A stretch of 64,000 nt of DNA from Nocardioides daedukensis (lineage in GTDB: Bacteria; Actinomycetota; Actinomycetes; Propionibacteriales; Nocardioidaceae): NCBI RefSeq assembly GCF_013408415.1, contig NZ_JACCAA010000001.1, positions 496,001 through 560,000 on the forward strand, given 5' to 3'. The notes beneath the pieces were generated by a model, which saw only the letters and a program-made list of their open reading frames with translations, had not been told where the DNA came from and did no database searches. This document shows, piece after piece, positions 1-8,993 of the stretch (the first letter of the stretch is position 1; each line of letters opens with the position of its first letter). A program made the position numbers and the translations under genes.

Positions 1-839
1 CTACCGGGCTGGTCGACCCCGAGGTGATCATCCGCCCGACCAAGGGCCAGATCGACGACCTGATCCACGAGATCCGGATCCGTGCCGAGAAGAACGAGCG
101 CGTCCTGGTCACCACGCTGACCAAGAAGATGTCCGAGGACCTCACCGACTACCTGCTCGACGCCGGCATCCGGACCCGCTACCTGCACAGCGAGGTGGAC
201 ACGCTGCGCCGCATCGAGTTGCTGCGCGAGCTGAGGATGGGCGAGTACGACGTCCTGGTCGGCATCAACCTGCTCCGTGAGGGCCTCGACCTCCCCGAGG
301 TCTCCTTGGTCGCGATCCTGGACGCCGACAAAGAGGGGTTCCTGCGCTCGGACAAGTCGCTGATCCAGACCATCGGGCGTGCGGCGCGAAACGTGTCGGG
401 CCAGGTCTTCATGTATGCCGACAAGATCACGCCGTCGATGGAGAAGGCGATCGACGAGACCAACCGGCGACGTGAGAAGCAGGTCGCCTACAACAAGGAG
501 CGCGGGCTCGATCCGCAGCCGCTGCGCAAGAAGATCGCCGACATCACCGACCTGCTGGCCCGGGAGGACGAGAACACCGAGGAGCTGCTCAAGAGCTGGC
601 AGCTCGACCAGAAGGGCAAGAAGGCACCGGTGCCGGCGCTGTCGCGTACGGACGCGGGCAAGCACGCAGCCGACCTGGCAGGCATGCCCAGCGCGGACCT
701 GGCCCAGCTGATCCAGGACCTCACCGACCAGATGCACAACGCTGCCGCGGAGCTCCAGTTCGAGGTGGCAGCCCGGCTGCGCGACGAGATCTCCGAGCTC
801 AAGAAGGAACTGCGCCAGATGATGGAGGCCACCAAGTGA
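1..839 (+). CDS. uvrB: UvrB excinuclease subunit, C-terminal part (5' truncated)
   Basis: The window opens inside this gene; the reading frame is open from base 3. About 278 residues are visible, covering the second helicase lobe and the C-terminal UVR domain. Recognisable UvrB signatures are the [21 protein letters not shown] block, the QTIGRAARN helicase motif VI and the closing UVR helices ([15 protein letters not shown]). UvrB is the damage-verifying helicase-like subunit of nucleotide excision repair, acting between UvrA and UvrC. The stop overlaps the next gene by four bases (GTGA), suggesting translational coupling. The N-terminal two thirds lie outside the window. Confidence 0.97.
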   Translation, partial: TGLVDPEVIIRPTKGQIDDLIHEIRIRAEKNERVLVTTLTKKMSEDLTDYLLDAGIRTRYLHSEVDTLRRIELLRELRMGEYDVLVGINLLREGLDLPEVSLVAILDADKEGFLRSDKSLIQTIGRAARNVSGQVFMYADKITPSMEKAIDETNRRREKQVAYNKERGLDPQPLRKKIADITDLLAREDENTEELLKSWQLDQKGKKAPVPALSRTDAGKHAADLAGMPSADLAQLIQDLTDQMHNAAAELQFEVAARLRDEISELKKELRQMMEATK

Positions 840-1261
840 GGGAGCGCAGGTCCCGCAGCCAACCCGGTGACCATCCGATCGCCGAGCGGGTCGCCGCCAT
901 AGTCGAGAACGCCAAATTCAGTCCGGTCCGTTGGGGGACCGGCTATGACATGGCACAGGTGGACCACTTCCTGGACGACCTCGTCGTCCTGGTCCGCAAC
1001 GGGCACCCGATCGACTCTCCGGTCGCCCTGGTCCAGTTCCGCCCGAGCAAGCTGCGCGAGGGCTATCACGTGGGCGAGGTCGACGACTTCCTCGACGAGG
1101 TGGTCGCCACCGTGGCTGCCTTGGTCCGTGGGGACGAGCCGGAGCGCTTGGCCCGCTGTGAGTCCGCAGAGGGTGAGCCGCCGACGCTGTTCGAGTCGGC
1201 GCCGAGCGTGATCGAGGAGCAGCGCGGAGTGCTCGCAAGGCTCTTGCGCCGCAAGCGCTGA
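836..1261 (+). CDS. DivIVA-domain protein with two short DivIVA motifs
   Basis: This 141-residue protein starts at a GTG that overlaps the uvrB stop. It carries two copies of the short DivIVA signature: [23 protein letters not shown] near residues 28-50 and [22 protein letters not shown] near residues 68-89. Each resembles the N-terminal membrane-binding turn of DivIVA/Wag31 (F-x-x-x-R-x-GY-x-x-x-x-VD-x-FL). The long coiled coil of true DivIVA is absent and the tail is basic (LLRRKR). A role in polar growth or division is possible by family analogy only. The coupling to uvrB is seen directly; its meaning is unknown. Confidence 0.8.
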   Translation: MRERRSRSQPGDHPIAERVAAIVENAKFSPVRWGTGYDMAQVDHFLDDLVVLVRNGHPIDSPVALVQFRPSKLREGYHVGEVDDFLDEVVATVAALVRGDEPERLARCESAEGEPPTLFESAPSVIEEQRGVLARLLRRKR

Positions 1262-1335
1262 CCCCGTCACTTTCCGGCCCCTGTCTCGTTGGTTGGGATC
1301 TACGGAGACTGTCGCCGTAGGTCATTGCCCAAAAC

Positions 1336-1349
1336 GAGAACACGTTCTA
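1336..1349. promoter_or_regulatory. KstR-type operator upstream of the mce operon
   Basis: The site reads gagaacacgttcta and matches the mycobacterial KstR consensus TNNAACNNGTTNNA except for the first base. It lies 60 bases before the chosen start of the first YrbE gene and after the DivIVA-like gene. A kstR homologue is encoded at 15482-16087. Control by that regulator is inference from the motif match. Confidence 0.85.
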
Positions 1350-1409
1350 CTGTGGTCGCAGTCGCGTTGAGGGCCGATGCGAGGGAGAAGTCACCGGGGA
1401 GGTGTCTGC

Positions 1410-2183
1410 GTGGGGTTTTCTGCTGTGTCCGTGGTCCGTGGACCCGGTGAGATGACCGGGATGGTCATCCAGGTGACAAAGCGCATCTTCACCCGTCCAT
1501 TCCAGTTCCGTGAGTTCATCGAGCAGGCCTGGTTCATCACGTCCGTGACGCTGATGCCGACCCTCCTGGTCTCGATCCCCTTCGGCGCCGTGATCTCACT
1601 GCAGGTCGGAAACCTGACCGGCCAGCTCGGCGCACAATCGTTCGCAGGCGCCACTGCGGTCCTCGCCGTGGTGCGCGAAGCAGCCCCGATCGCCGCCGCC
1701 TTGATCATCGCGGGTGCCGCGGGCTCAGCAATCTGCTCGGACATGGGAGCCCGCAAGATCCGCGAGGAGATAGATGCCATGGAGGTCCTCGGCATCGACC
1801 CACTCGAACGACTCGTCGCCCCCCGGGTGTGCGCCACCGTCTTCGTGGCGATGATGATCAACGGCCTGGTGATCACTGCCGGCATCAGCGGCGCCTACTT
1901 CTTCACCGTGATCATCCAGGGCGGCTCGGCCGGTGCGTTCCTCTCCTCCTTCACCGCGCTGGCCACCCTGCCTGACCTGTGGATCGCCATGATCAAGGCC
2001 GCCGTGTTCGGCTGGTTGGCCGCGATTGTCGGTGCCTACAAGGGGCTCAACGCGGGTGGTGGGCCCAGCGGTGTCGGGCGGGCAGTGAACGAGTCGGTGA
2101 TCGTCGCGTTCATGCTGCTGTTCTTCATGAACGCGATCATCACGGCGATCTACTTCCAAGTCGTCCCACCGCCGGGGTTGTGA
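1410..2183 (+). CDS. yrbE4A: YrbE4A-like Mce transporter permease
   Basis: First gene of the mce operon, a 257-residue multi-pass MlaE-family permease. The motif PFQFREFIEQAWFI near the N-terminus and the block ARKIREEIDAMEVLGIDPLERLVAPRV in the middle are typical of YrbE proteins, as is the late GGPSGVGRAVNESV segment. With YrbEB it forms the membrane channel of an ABC-like lipid importer. I chose GTG 1410 because ggggagg sits about seven bases upstream; an in-frame ATG at 1377 would add 11 residues but has a poorly spaced ribosome site. The stop overlaps the next start (TGATG). Assignment to the mce4 steroid type rests on the KstR site and the neighbouring hsd4A, fdxD and kstR genes. Confidence 0.93.
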   Translation: MGFSAVSVVRGPGEMTGMVIQVTKRIFTRPFQFREFIEQAWFITSVTLMPTLLVSIPFGAVISLQVGNLTGQLGAQSFAGATAVLAVVREAAPIAAALIIAGAAGSAICSDMGARKIREEIDAMEVLGIDPLERLVAPRVCATVFVAMMINGLVITAGISGAYFFTVIIQGGSAGAFLSSFTALATLPDLWIAMIKAAVFGWLAAIVGAYKGLNAGGGPSGVGRAVNESVIVAFMLLFFMNAIITAIYFQVVPPPGL

Positions 2184-3022
2184 TGGCGACGATCATGAAG
2201 CTCGGCGCGCCCGCCCTCAAGGCCCGACGCGACAGCCTTGAGCAGGCCGGCGACCAGTTCCTCTTCTACGTGAAGGCGCTCGCCTGGACGCCGCGTGCGC
2301 TCAAGCGCTATCGACGCGAGATCCTGAACACCCTGGCCGAGGTCACCTTCGGCGCTGGTGGCCTCACCGTCATCGCCGGCACCGTGGGTGTGATCGCGTT
2401 CCTGGCGTTCTTCGCGGGCACCGAGGTCGGCATCCAGGGCTATGCGTCGCTGAGCCAGATCGGTGTGGCGAAGTTCAGTGCGTTCATCTCCGCCTACTTC
2501 AACACCCGCGAGGTGGCGCCGTTGATCTCCTCGATCGCGCTGGCCGCGACCGTGGGCTGCGGCTACACCGCCCGTCTCGGCGCGATGCGGATCTCGGAGG
2601 AGATCGACGCGCTCGAGGTGATGGGCGTGCCGTCCCTTCCCTACCTGGTCACCACACGGATGATCGCCGCCTTCATCGCCGTGATCCCGCTCTACATCGT
2701 CGCGCTCTCGGCGTCCTATCTCTCGCCGCGCCTGATCACCACGATGATGTACGGCCAGTCGTCCGGCACCTATGACCACTACTTCATCCAGTTCCTGCCC
2801 CCCATCGACATGCTCTGGTCCTTCTTCAAGCTGCTCTTCCTGGCGACCTCGATCATCCTGATCCACTGCTACTACGGCTACACGGCCTCCGGTGGCCCGG
2901 CAGGAGTCGGTACGGCGGTGGGCCGCGCGATCCGGACATCCATCGTGTGGACCGTGGTCGCCAACTTCTTCCTGAGCTTTGCCATCTGGGGCTCGACGAC
3001 CACGGTCCGGATCACGGGGTAG
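2183..3022 (+). CDS. yrbE4B: YrbE4B-like Mce transporter permease
   Basis: 279-residue MlaE-family membrane protein, partner of YrbE4A. It has several hydrophobic segments and the family block ARLGAMRISEEIDALEVMGVPSLPYLVTTR, followed by ASGGPAGVGTAVGRAIRTS near the end. The ATG at 2183 overlaps the stop of the previous gene by one base, so I prefer it to longer in-frame openings. The two permeases would pair with an MceG/Mkl-type ATPase, which is not in this window; in mycobacteria that ATPase is also encoded elsewhere. Confidence 0.93.
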   Translation: MATIMKLGAPALKARRDSLEQAGDQFLFYVKALAWTPRALKRYRREILNTLAEVTFGAGGLTVIAGTVGVIAFLAFFAGTEVGIQGYASLSQIGVAKFSAFISAYFNTREVAPLISSIALAATVGCGYTARLGAMRISEEIDALEVMGVPSLPYLVTTRMIAAFIAVIPLYIVALSASYLSPRLITTMMYGQSSGTYDHYFIQFLPPIDMLWSFFKLLFLATSIILIHCYYGYTASGGPAGVGTAVGRAIRTSIVWTVVANFFLSFAIWGSTTTVRITG

Positions 3023-3027
3023 TCGCG

Positions 3028-4392
3028 ATGTTGGTCAACCTTCACCACGGGAACGCAGCCGAGCACCGCCGCCTGCTCCTCTGCGGCGTGCTCTTCCTGT
3101 CCCTCATCGGAGGCCTGCTCGCACTCTCCATCGCGGTCTACCAGAAGGCCTTCCAGCCGGTCACGATGGTGACGATCAAGGCCGATCGGGCGGGTCTGCA
3201 GCTCGCCAAGTTCGGCGACGTCCGCGTCCATGGCGCGTTGGTCGGCCAGGTGCGATCGATCGAGCAGGACGGCAAGGAGGCCTCGATCCGGGTCGGGCTC
3301 GATCCGGAGTCAGCCAAGAACATCCCGGCCAACGTCAAGGTCGAGATCATCCCGACCACGCTCTTCGGCCAGAAGTTCATCGCCTTCGTCGACCCCGAGG
3401 ACGCCCCCGAGGGTTCGCTCGAAGAGGGCACAGTGATTCCGTCGAGTCGGGTGGAGACGAACGTCGAGCTGAGTCGGATCCTGGCCGACCTGTTCCCGCT
3501 GCTGCGCTCGGTTCGACCGGCCGATCTGAACGCCACCCTCAACGCCGTCTCGACGGCTCTCGACGGTCGCGGCGAGGACCTGGGCAAGACCCTCGACAAG
3601 CTGGACGGGTTCCTCACCGACATCAAGCCGCACCTGCCGACCCTGCGCAAGGACCTGGTCCTGCTGGCCGAGGTCGCCGAGACCTACTCGATCGCGGCGC
3701 CGGACCTGATCGAGGTCCTCAAGGACGTCACTGTCACCAGCAAGACCGTGATCGAGAAGAAGGAGGACCTCGGGGTCTTCTTCGCCGACCTGACCGGTCT
3801 GGCCGACACCACCACCCGGGTGCTGTCCGCCAACGAGAAGGACCTGATCCGTGCAGGCGAGCTCGCCCGGCCGGTGCTCGACCTGCTCGCGACGTACTCC
3901 CCGGAATTCCCCTGCCTGCTGCGCGGACTGGACCGCTACGACGAGCGCCTGGGCGACATGTTCTCCGGCGACCGGGTCAAGCAGTACGTCGAGCTGGGCG
4001 CCACCCAGAAGGAGGGCTACAAGGCGGAGGACCGACCGGTCTTCGGCGAGGTCGGCCACGGTCCGTGGTGCGCTGGCCTGCCGAACCCGCCCACTCCCTT
4101 CCCTCCGGGTGTCAAGCTGAAGGACGGGGACAACGGCAGCCTGGACAACTCGCCGACCTCCCTGCTGCAGGATCCCTCCAGGCTGCTCGACATCCTCGGC
4201 ATCAGCCAGTCCTCCCTGTCGGGGGACGGCGTCGGACGAACCACCATGGGCTATGCCGGCACCCGTGCCGACCAGCACCTGACCAGCACCCTCCTGGGTG
4301 CCGAGGCGGGGGAGTCCCCGTCGGGATATGGGTCGCTCTCCTCGCTCCTCTACGGCCCCCTGGTGCGCGGATCGGCCGGTGAAGCCCAGTGA
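3028..4392 (+). CDS. mce4A: Mce4A-like substrate-binding protein
   Basis: 454-residue Mce-family protein with one N-terminal membrane anchor at about residues 15-38 (LLLCGVLFLSLIGGLLALSIAVY). The MlaD/Mce domain follows at about 45-120, then a long helical region and a low-complexity tail. The domain contains KFGDVRVHGALVGQVRSI and IPTTLFGQKFIAFV, the usual MceA landmarks. It starts five bases after yrbE4B ends. Mce proteins are thought to form a heterohexameric tunnel that carries hydrophobic substrates across the periplasm. The 3' end overlaps mce4B by four bases. Confidence 0.93.
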   Translation: MLVNLHHGNAAEHRRLLLCGVLFLSLIGGLLALSIAVYQKAFQPVTMVTIKADRAGLQLAKFGDVRVHGALVGQVRSIEQDGKEASIRVGLDPESAKNIPANVKVEIIPTTLFGQKFIAFVDPEDAPEGSLEEGTVIPSSRVETNVELSRILADLFPLLRSVRPADLNATLNAVSTALDGRGEDLGKTLDKLDGFLTDIKPHLPTLRKDLVLLAEVAETYSIAAPDLIEVLKDVTVTSKTVIEKKEDLGVFFADLTGLADTTTRVLSANEKDLIRAGELARPVLDLLATYSPEFPCLLRGLDRYDERLGDMFSGDRVKQYVELGATQKEGYKAEDRPVFGEVGHGPWCAGLPNPPTPFPPGVKLKDGDNGSLDNSPTSLLQDPSRLLDILGISQSSLSGDGVGRTTMGYAGTRADQHLTSTLLGAEAGESPSGYGSLSSLLYGPLVRGSAGEAQ

Positions 4393-5456
4393 GTCGCAAT
4401 TCCGAGACGATGGCGGCCGGCATCAAGCTGGCGATCTTCACCCTGGCCAGCATCCTGGTCACCGGCCTGCTGGCCGCGATCATGGGCAACTTCGGGTTCG
4501 GGCCGGGCAAGGTCTACAAGGCCGAGTTCACCAGCGCCAGCCAGCTCGAGAAGGGCGACGACGTCCGCGTTGCGGGGGTCGCCATCGGCGAGGTCAAGAA
4601 GGTCGAGCACTTCAAGCGCAACCGGGCACTGGTCACCTTCCGGGTGAAGGCCGACGTACCCGTCACCACGTCCACCCGGGCCGAGATCAGGTTCAAGAAC
4701 CTGGTGGGCGACCGCTACCTCGCGATCGAGCCGGGCAAGAACCCCAAGGCCAAGAGGCTCGACGCGGACTCGACCATCCCGGTCGCCAACACCGAGCCCG
4801 CGCTCGACCTCACCACGCTGTTCAACGGGTTCAAGCCGCTGTTCACCGCGCTCGATCCCGACCAGGTCAACGAGCTGTCGATGAACCTGGTCCAGGTGCT
4901 GCAGGGTGAGGGCGGCACCGTGGCGAGCCTGCTGGAGAACACCGCCTCGCTCACCGGCACCCTGGCCGGTCGGGACGACCTGATCGGTGAGGTGATCACC
5001 AACCTCAGCAAGACCATGGACACCGTGAACGGGCGCAGCGGACAGCTGACCGCCCTGATCAAGGAACTGAAGGGCTGGATGAAGAACCTGGCCACCGACC
5101 GCAAGACGATCGGCGGGTCCCTCGACAACATCTCCGACCTGACCGAGGTGGTCGCCGGGTTGATCGAGGAGGCGCGCCCCTATCTGAAGGCCGACGTCGC
5201 CGAGCTCAAGAAGGTCTCCCAGCTGCTCACCCGCCCCGAGAGCCGTGACGTGCTCACCGAGCTCCTCGACCGCCTGCCCGAGTCGATGACCGACCAGACC
5301 CGGACCGGGACCTACGGCTCCTGGTACAACTACTACCTCTGTGCGGTGTCGGTGAAGATCCAGCTCCCGATCCTCTCCGACGTCCCCTTGCTCGACGAGT
5401 TGCAGAAGCTGCTCGGCAGCTTCAAGCTCAAGTCCTCGGCTGCGAGGTGCCAGTGA
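4389..5456 (+). CDS. mce4B: Mce4B-like substrate-binding protein
   Basis: 355 residues with an N-terminal transmembrane anchor at about 10-35 (IKLAIFTLASILVTGLLAAIMG) and an Mce/MlaD domain at about 38-115 that includes GDDVRVAGVAIGEVKKVEHF and RFKNLVGDRYLAIEPG. A helical region follows. Both ends overlap neighbours by a few bases, a strong sign of one translation unit. Role as one ring-forming subunit of the Mce tunnel is by family. Confidence 0.93.
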   Translation: MSRNSETMAAGIKLAIFTLASILVTGLLAAIMGNFGFGPGKVYKAEFTSASQLEKGDDVRVAGVAIGEVKKVEHFKRNRALVTFRVKADVPVTTSTRAEIRFKNLVGDRYLAIEPGKNPKAKRLDADSTIPVANTEPALDLTTLFNGFKPLFTALDPDQVNELSMNLVQVLQGEGGTVASLLENTASLTGTLAGRDDLIGEVITNLSKTMDTVNGRSGQLTALIKELKGWMKNLATDRKTIGGSLDNISDLTEVVAGLIEEARPYLKADVAELKKVSQLLTRPESRDVLTELLDRLPESMTDQTRTGTYGSWYNYYLCAVSVKIQLPILSDVPLLDELQKLLGSFKLKSSAARCQ

Positions 5457-6439
5457 TGCGGCACTACACCCAGGCCCAGACTCTCCGGCTCGGCGCCTTC
5501 ACGATCGTGATCATGCTGCTGATCGTGGCGGCGGCCTTCAACCTCTCCAAGTTCCCCGGCTTCGGCGGCGACTCCTACCAGGCCGAGTTCGCCGATGCCT
5601 CGGGACTGCGCAAGGGCAACATGGTCCAGGTCGGGGGCATCCGTGCCGGCCGGGTCCAGGACATTACCCTGCGCGACGGCAAGGTGCTGGTGAAGTTCGA
5701 GGTCGACCACGGGGTCGAGTTCGGCAAGAAGAGCCGTGCCTCGGTCGAAGTGCTCAACCTGCTCGGCGAGAAGTATCTCGAGCTCACTCCTGCCGGATCG
5801 GGACAGCTGAGCAGCGACGACCTCATTCCTGTCGAGCGGACCGAGTCCGCCTATGACATCGTCGGCGTCCTCGGTGACCTCACCTCCACCACGGAGAAGA
5901 TCGACACCGAACGCCTGCGCGAGGCGCTGAACACGGTCTCCGACACCGTCGACGCCTCCGGCCCGGAGATCGAAGCGGCCTTCGAGGGGATCTCGGCCCT
6001 CTCGCAATCCATCTCCAGCCGCGACGAGGAGCTGCAGACCCTGTTGAGTGGATCCTCGTCCGTGAGCGAGATCCTCGACGACCGCAGTGACGACATCGTC
6101 AGCCTGATGAAGAATGCCGACCTCGTCTTCAAGGAGCTCCGGACCCGCAAGGACTCCGTGCACCGGCTCCTGGTCAACGCCCGCACCCTGGCCAAGGAGC
6201 TGCGCGGAGTGGCTGCCGACAACCAGAAGCAGATCGCTCCCGCCCTGAAGGAGCTCGACGACCTGCTCAACTTCCTGACCACCAAGGAGAAGGAGCTCAA
6301 GGCGACCCTGGCTGCCTATGGCCCCTATGCCGACATCCTCGGCAACATCATCGGAACGGGCCCCTGGTTCGACGCCTATGTCGTGAACCTCGCGTCCCTC
6401 GCCACCGGTGAGTTCTCCCAGCTGGGGGAGGTGCCGTGA
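5456..6439 (+). CDS. mce4C: Mce4C-like substrate-binding protein
   Basis: 327 residues with an anchor at about 9-28 (TLRLGAFTIVIMLLIVAAAF) and an Mce domain containing GNMVQVGGIRAGRVQDITL and LLGEKYLELTPAG. I chose ATG 5456, which overlaps the previous stop by one base; GTG codons at 5447 and 5453 are possible but less likely. The C-terminal half is predicted helical. Length is typical of MceC/D proteins. Confidence 0.92.
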   Translation: MRHYTQAQTLRLGAFTIVIMLLIVAAAFNLSKFPGFGGDSYQAEFADASGLRKGNMVQVGGIRAGRVQDITLRDGKVLVKFEVDHGVEFGKKSRASVEVLNLLGEKYLELTPAGSGQLSSDDLIPVERTESAYDIVGVLGDLTSTTEKIDTERLREALNTVSDTVDASGPEIEAAFEGISALSQSISSRDEELQTLLSGSSSVSEILDDRSDDIVSLMKNADLVFKELRTRKDSVHRLLVNARTLAKELRGVAADNQKQIAPALKELDDLLNFLTTKEKELKATLAAYGPYADILGNIIGTGPWFDAYVVNLASLATGEFSQLGEVP

Positions 6440-7626
6440 TGCTGGCAAGGATCAACACCCGTGTGGTCCTGGTGGCAGTCGCCGTACTGCTGCTGATCGC
6501 AGCGTTCCTGATGTTCGACAAGGACACCGAGCAGAAGACCGTCACGGCCCACTTCCCGCGCGCCGTCAGCGTGTTCGTCGGCACCGACGTACGCGTGCTG
6601 GGCGTCAACGTCGGAGAGGTGACCGCCGTGGTCCCGGAGGGCAACTCGGTCCGCGTCGACATGACGTACGACGCGTCCTTCAAGATCCCGGCGGACGCCA
6701 AGGCCGTCGTGATCACGCCCACCCTCGTCGCGGACCGGTTCGTCCAGCTGACGCCGGTCTACGAAGAGGGCCCGGTGATGGCCGACAAGGCCGACATCGC
6801 GTTGAAGGACAGCGACGTGCCCGTCGAGCTGGACCGGATCTATGCCGGCCTGCGCGACCTCAGCGAGACGCTCGGACCCAACGGGGTCAACAAGGACGGC
6901 ACCCTGGATCACCTGCTCGCCGTGGCGAACAAGAACCTCGGCGGCAAGGGCAAGAAGGGCAACGACGCGATCCGGAGCCTGTCCGAGGCGGCGGAGACGT
7001 TCGGCGACGGCAGTGGGGACCTGTTCAGCACGGTCAAGCACCTGGCGGAGTTCACCGACACGCTGGCCACCAACGACGAGCTGGTGGTGGCCTTCATGAA
7101 GGACCTCACCGGAGTGACTGCCGATCTGGCCGAGGAGCGTGACGAGCTCGAAGCCGCCCTCACCGAGGTGGCCGGAGCCATCGGCACGGTCGAGTCCTTC
7201 GTCGAGGACAACCGAGAGGCATTGAGCACCGACGTGGAGAAGCTGACCCGGGTGATCAAGAACATCGCCTCGGAGAAGGACAGCATGGACCTGGCCCTCA
7301 CCGCCGGCCCCGTCGGGATCGGCAACCTGGTTCTCGCCTTCGACGACAAGTCCGGGGCGATCGGATCCCGGTTCGGCTTCCAGGGCAACGTCGCTGACGC
7401 CGATGGCTTCCTCTGCGCGATCGTCCAGCAGTCCGAGCTGCCGAAGGCCGCCAAGGACCTCGCCTGCACGCTCTTCGAGGCGGCCCTGGAGCCGATCGTG
7501 TCCCAAGCCAACCAGAAGCTCCCGATGTCGGGCGGCACGGCCTCGGAGACCTCCCGCGAGGACCTCTCCTCGGCGTACGCCTCGGGCACTGGCTCCGAGC
7601 TCAGCGACCTCCTGGGGGCACGATGA
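6439..7626 (+). CDS. mce4D: Mce4D-like substrate-binding protein
   Basis: 395 residues with an anchor at about 9-27 (VVLVAVAVLLLIAAFLMFDK), then an Mce domain with GTDVRVLGVNVGEVTAVVPEG and VITPTLVADRFVQLTPVY. The C-terminal part carries cysteines in FLCAIVQQSELPKAAKDLACTLF and a Ser/Gly-rich tail, both common in MceD. ATG 6439 overlaps the mce4C stop by one base. The 3' end overlaps mce4E (ATGA). Confidence 0.92.
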   Translation: MLARINTRVVLVAVAVLLLIAAFLMFDKDTEQKTVTAHFPRAVSVFVGTDVRVLGVNVGEVTAVVPEGNSVRVDMTYDASFKIPADAKAVVITPTLVADRFVQLTPVYEEGPVMADKADIALKDSDVPVELDRIYAGLRDLSETLGPNGVNKDGTLDHLLAVANKNLGGKGKKGNDAIRSLSEAAETFGDGSGDLFSTVKHLAEFTDTLATNDELVVAFMKDLTGVTADLAEERDELEAALTEVAGAIGTVESFVEDNREALSTDVEKLTRVIKNIASEKDSMDLALTAGPVGIGNLVLAFDDKSGAIGSRFGFQGNVADADGFLCAIVQQSELPKAAKDLACTLFEAALEPIVSQANQKLPMSGGTASETSREDLSSAYASGTGSELSDLLGAR

Positions 7627-8993
7627 CCGCCCGCATCCCGACCCGGCCGATGAAGCGGATCGCGACGGTGCTGATCGCGTCGCTGGCGCTCCTGCTGGCA
7701 GCGTGTGACTTCGACGGCGCCTACGACCTGCCGCTGCCGGGCTCACCGGTGGACAAGGACAAGTCCTACGTGATCACCGCGGACTTCCGCGACGTGCTCA
7801 ACGTCGTACCCAAGTCCCCGGTGATGGTGGACGACGTCACCGTCGGCGAGATCACCGAGGTCGACCGCAACGGGTGGCACGCCCGGGTCACTATGCGGAT
7901 CCGCGACGACGTGAAGCTCCCGGCCAACTCGATGGCGATGATCCGCCAGACCAGCCTCCTGGGTGAGAAGTACGTCGCCCTCGAGGAACCGGTCGACGAG
8001 CCCGCAGCCGGAGTCCTCACCGACAAGGGGCACATCGCTCTCAGTGCGACCGGTCGCAACCCCGAGGTCGAGGAAGTGCTCGGCGCGCTCTCCTTCCTGC
8101 TCAGCGGCGGGGGAGTGGCCCAGCTGGGCACCATCACGACCGAGCTCAACAACGTGATGAGCGGACGCACCGGTGACGTGAAGAGGCTGCTCACCAACCT
8201 CGACCAGGTCGTCGGCACCCTCGATGACCAGAAGGCCGACATCATCGACGCGATGGAGTCGATGAACAAGCTCGCCACCACGCTGAACACCGAGCGCGAT
8301 GCCATCGGCGAAGCCATCGACGTGATGCCCGCGGCGATCAAGGTGCTCAAGGACCAGCACGGCGAGCTGGTGAAGATGCTCAAAGGCCTCGAGGAGCTCG
8401 GCAAGGTCGGCACCCGGGTCATCGGCGCGAGCAAGGACGACCTGATCGCCTCGCTGAAGTCGCTGAAGCCGATCCTGACCGCGCTCAACGAGGCCGGCGC
8501 CTCGCTGCCTGCCGGTTTGTCGCTGATGCTGAGCTTCCCGTTCCCCGAAGAGGCCCAGGACATCGTGAAGGGGGACTACGGCAACACCGAGATCCGTCTC
8601 GACGTGAACCTGGAGAACTACATCACCGATTCGCTGATCACGCTCCCGGACCCCGCCGAGCTGGTCAAGGACCTGACCAAGTGCCTGGGCAGCGGCAATC
8701 TCGCCAGCAAGGCGTGCGCCAAGTTCCTGACCAACCTGGACCTGTTCCGCGAGCTGCGGGCCGCCTGCAAGGAGCCGATCAACAAGCTGCGTGACGTCTG
8801 CAAGATCCTCGCCAAGCTTCCCGGCGGTGGCTTGCCGGACCTCAGTGACCTCAGCAAGCTGCTCGGCCAGCCGGGGCTCTCCGCCGTACCGGAGCTGCTG
8901 GGGCTCGACGGTCTGCTCGGACTCAAGAAGGCCGCGACCGGTGGCCCGGACGCACCCAGGGCCGACCTCTACGGAACGGGGATCACGTCATGA
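7623..8993 (+). CDS. mce4E: Mce4E-like lipoprotein subunit (LprN type)
   Basis: 456 residues and the only subunit here with a lipoprotein signal: LIASLALLLAACDFDG with the lipobox cysteine at residue 28. This matches the family rule that MceE is the lipoprotein (LprN in the mce4 operon of M. tuberculosis). The Mce domain contains VVPKSPVMVDDVTVGEITEVDR and IRQTSLLGEKYVALEEP. Four cysteines occur in the region around residues 350-395, probably forming disulfides outside the membrane. Confidence 0.94.
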   Translation: MTARIPTRPMKRIATVLIASLALLLAACDFDGAYDLPLPGSPVDKDKSYVITADFRDVLNVVPKSPVMVDDVTVGEITEVDRNGWHARVTMRIRDDVKLPANSMAMIRQTSLLGEKYVALEEPVDEPAAGVLTDKGHIALSATGRNPEVEEVLGALSFLLSGGGVAQLGTITTELNNVMSGRTGDVKRLLTNLDQVVGTLDDQKADIIDAMESMNKLATTLNTERDAIGEAIDVMPAAIKVLKDQHGELVKMLKGLEELGKVGTRVIGASKDDLIASLKSLKPILTALNEAGASLPAGLSLMLSFPFPEEAQDIVKGDYGNTEIRLDVNLENYITDSLITLPDPAELVKDLTKCLGSGNLASKACAKFLTNLDLFRELRAACKEPINKLRDVCKILAKLPGGGLPDLSDLSKLLGQPGLSAVPELLGLDGLLGLKKAATGGPDAPRADLYGTGITS

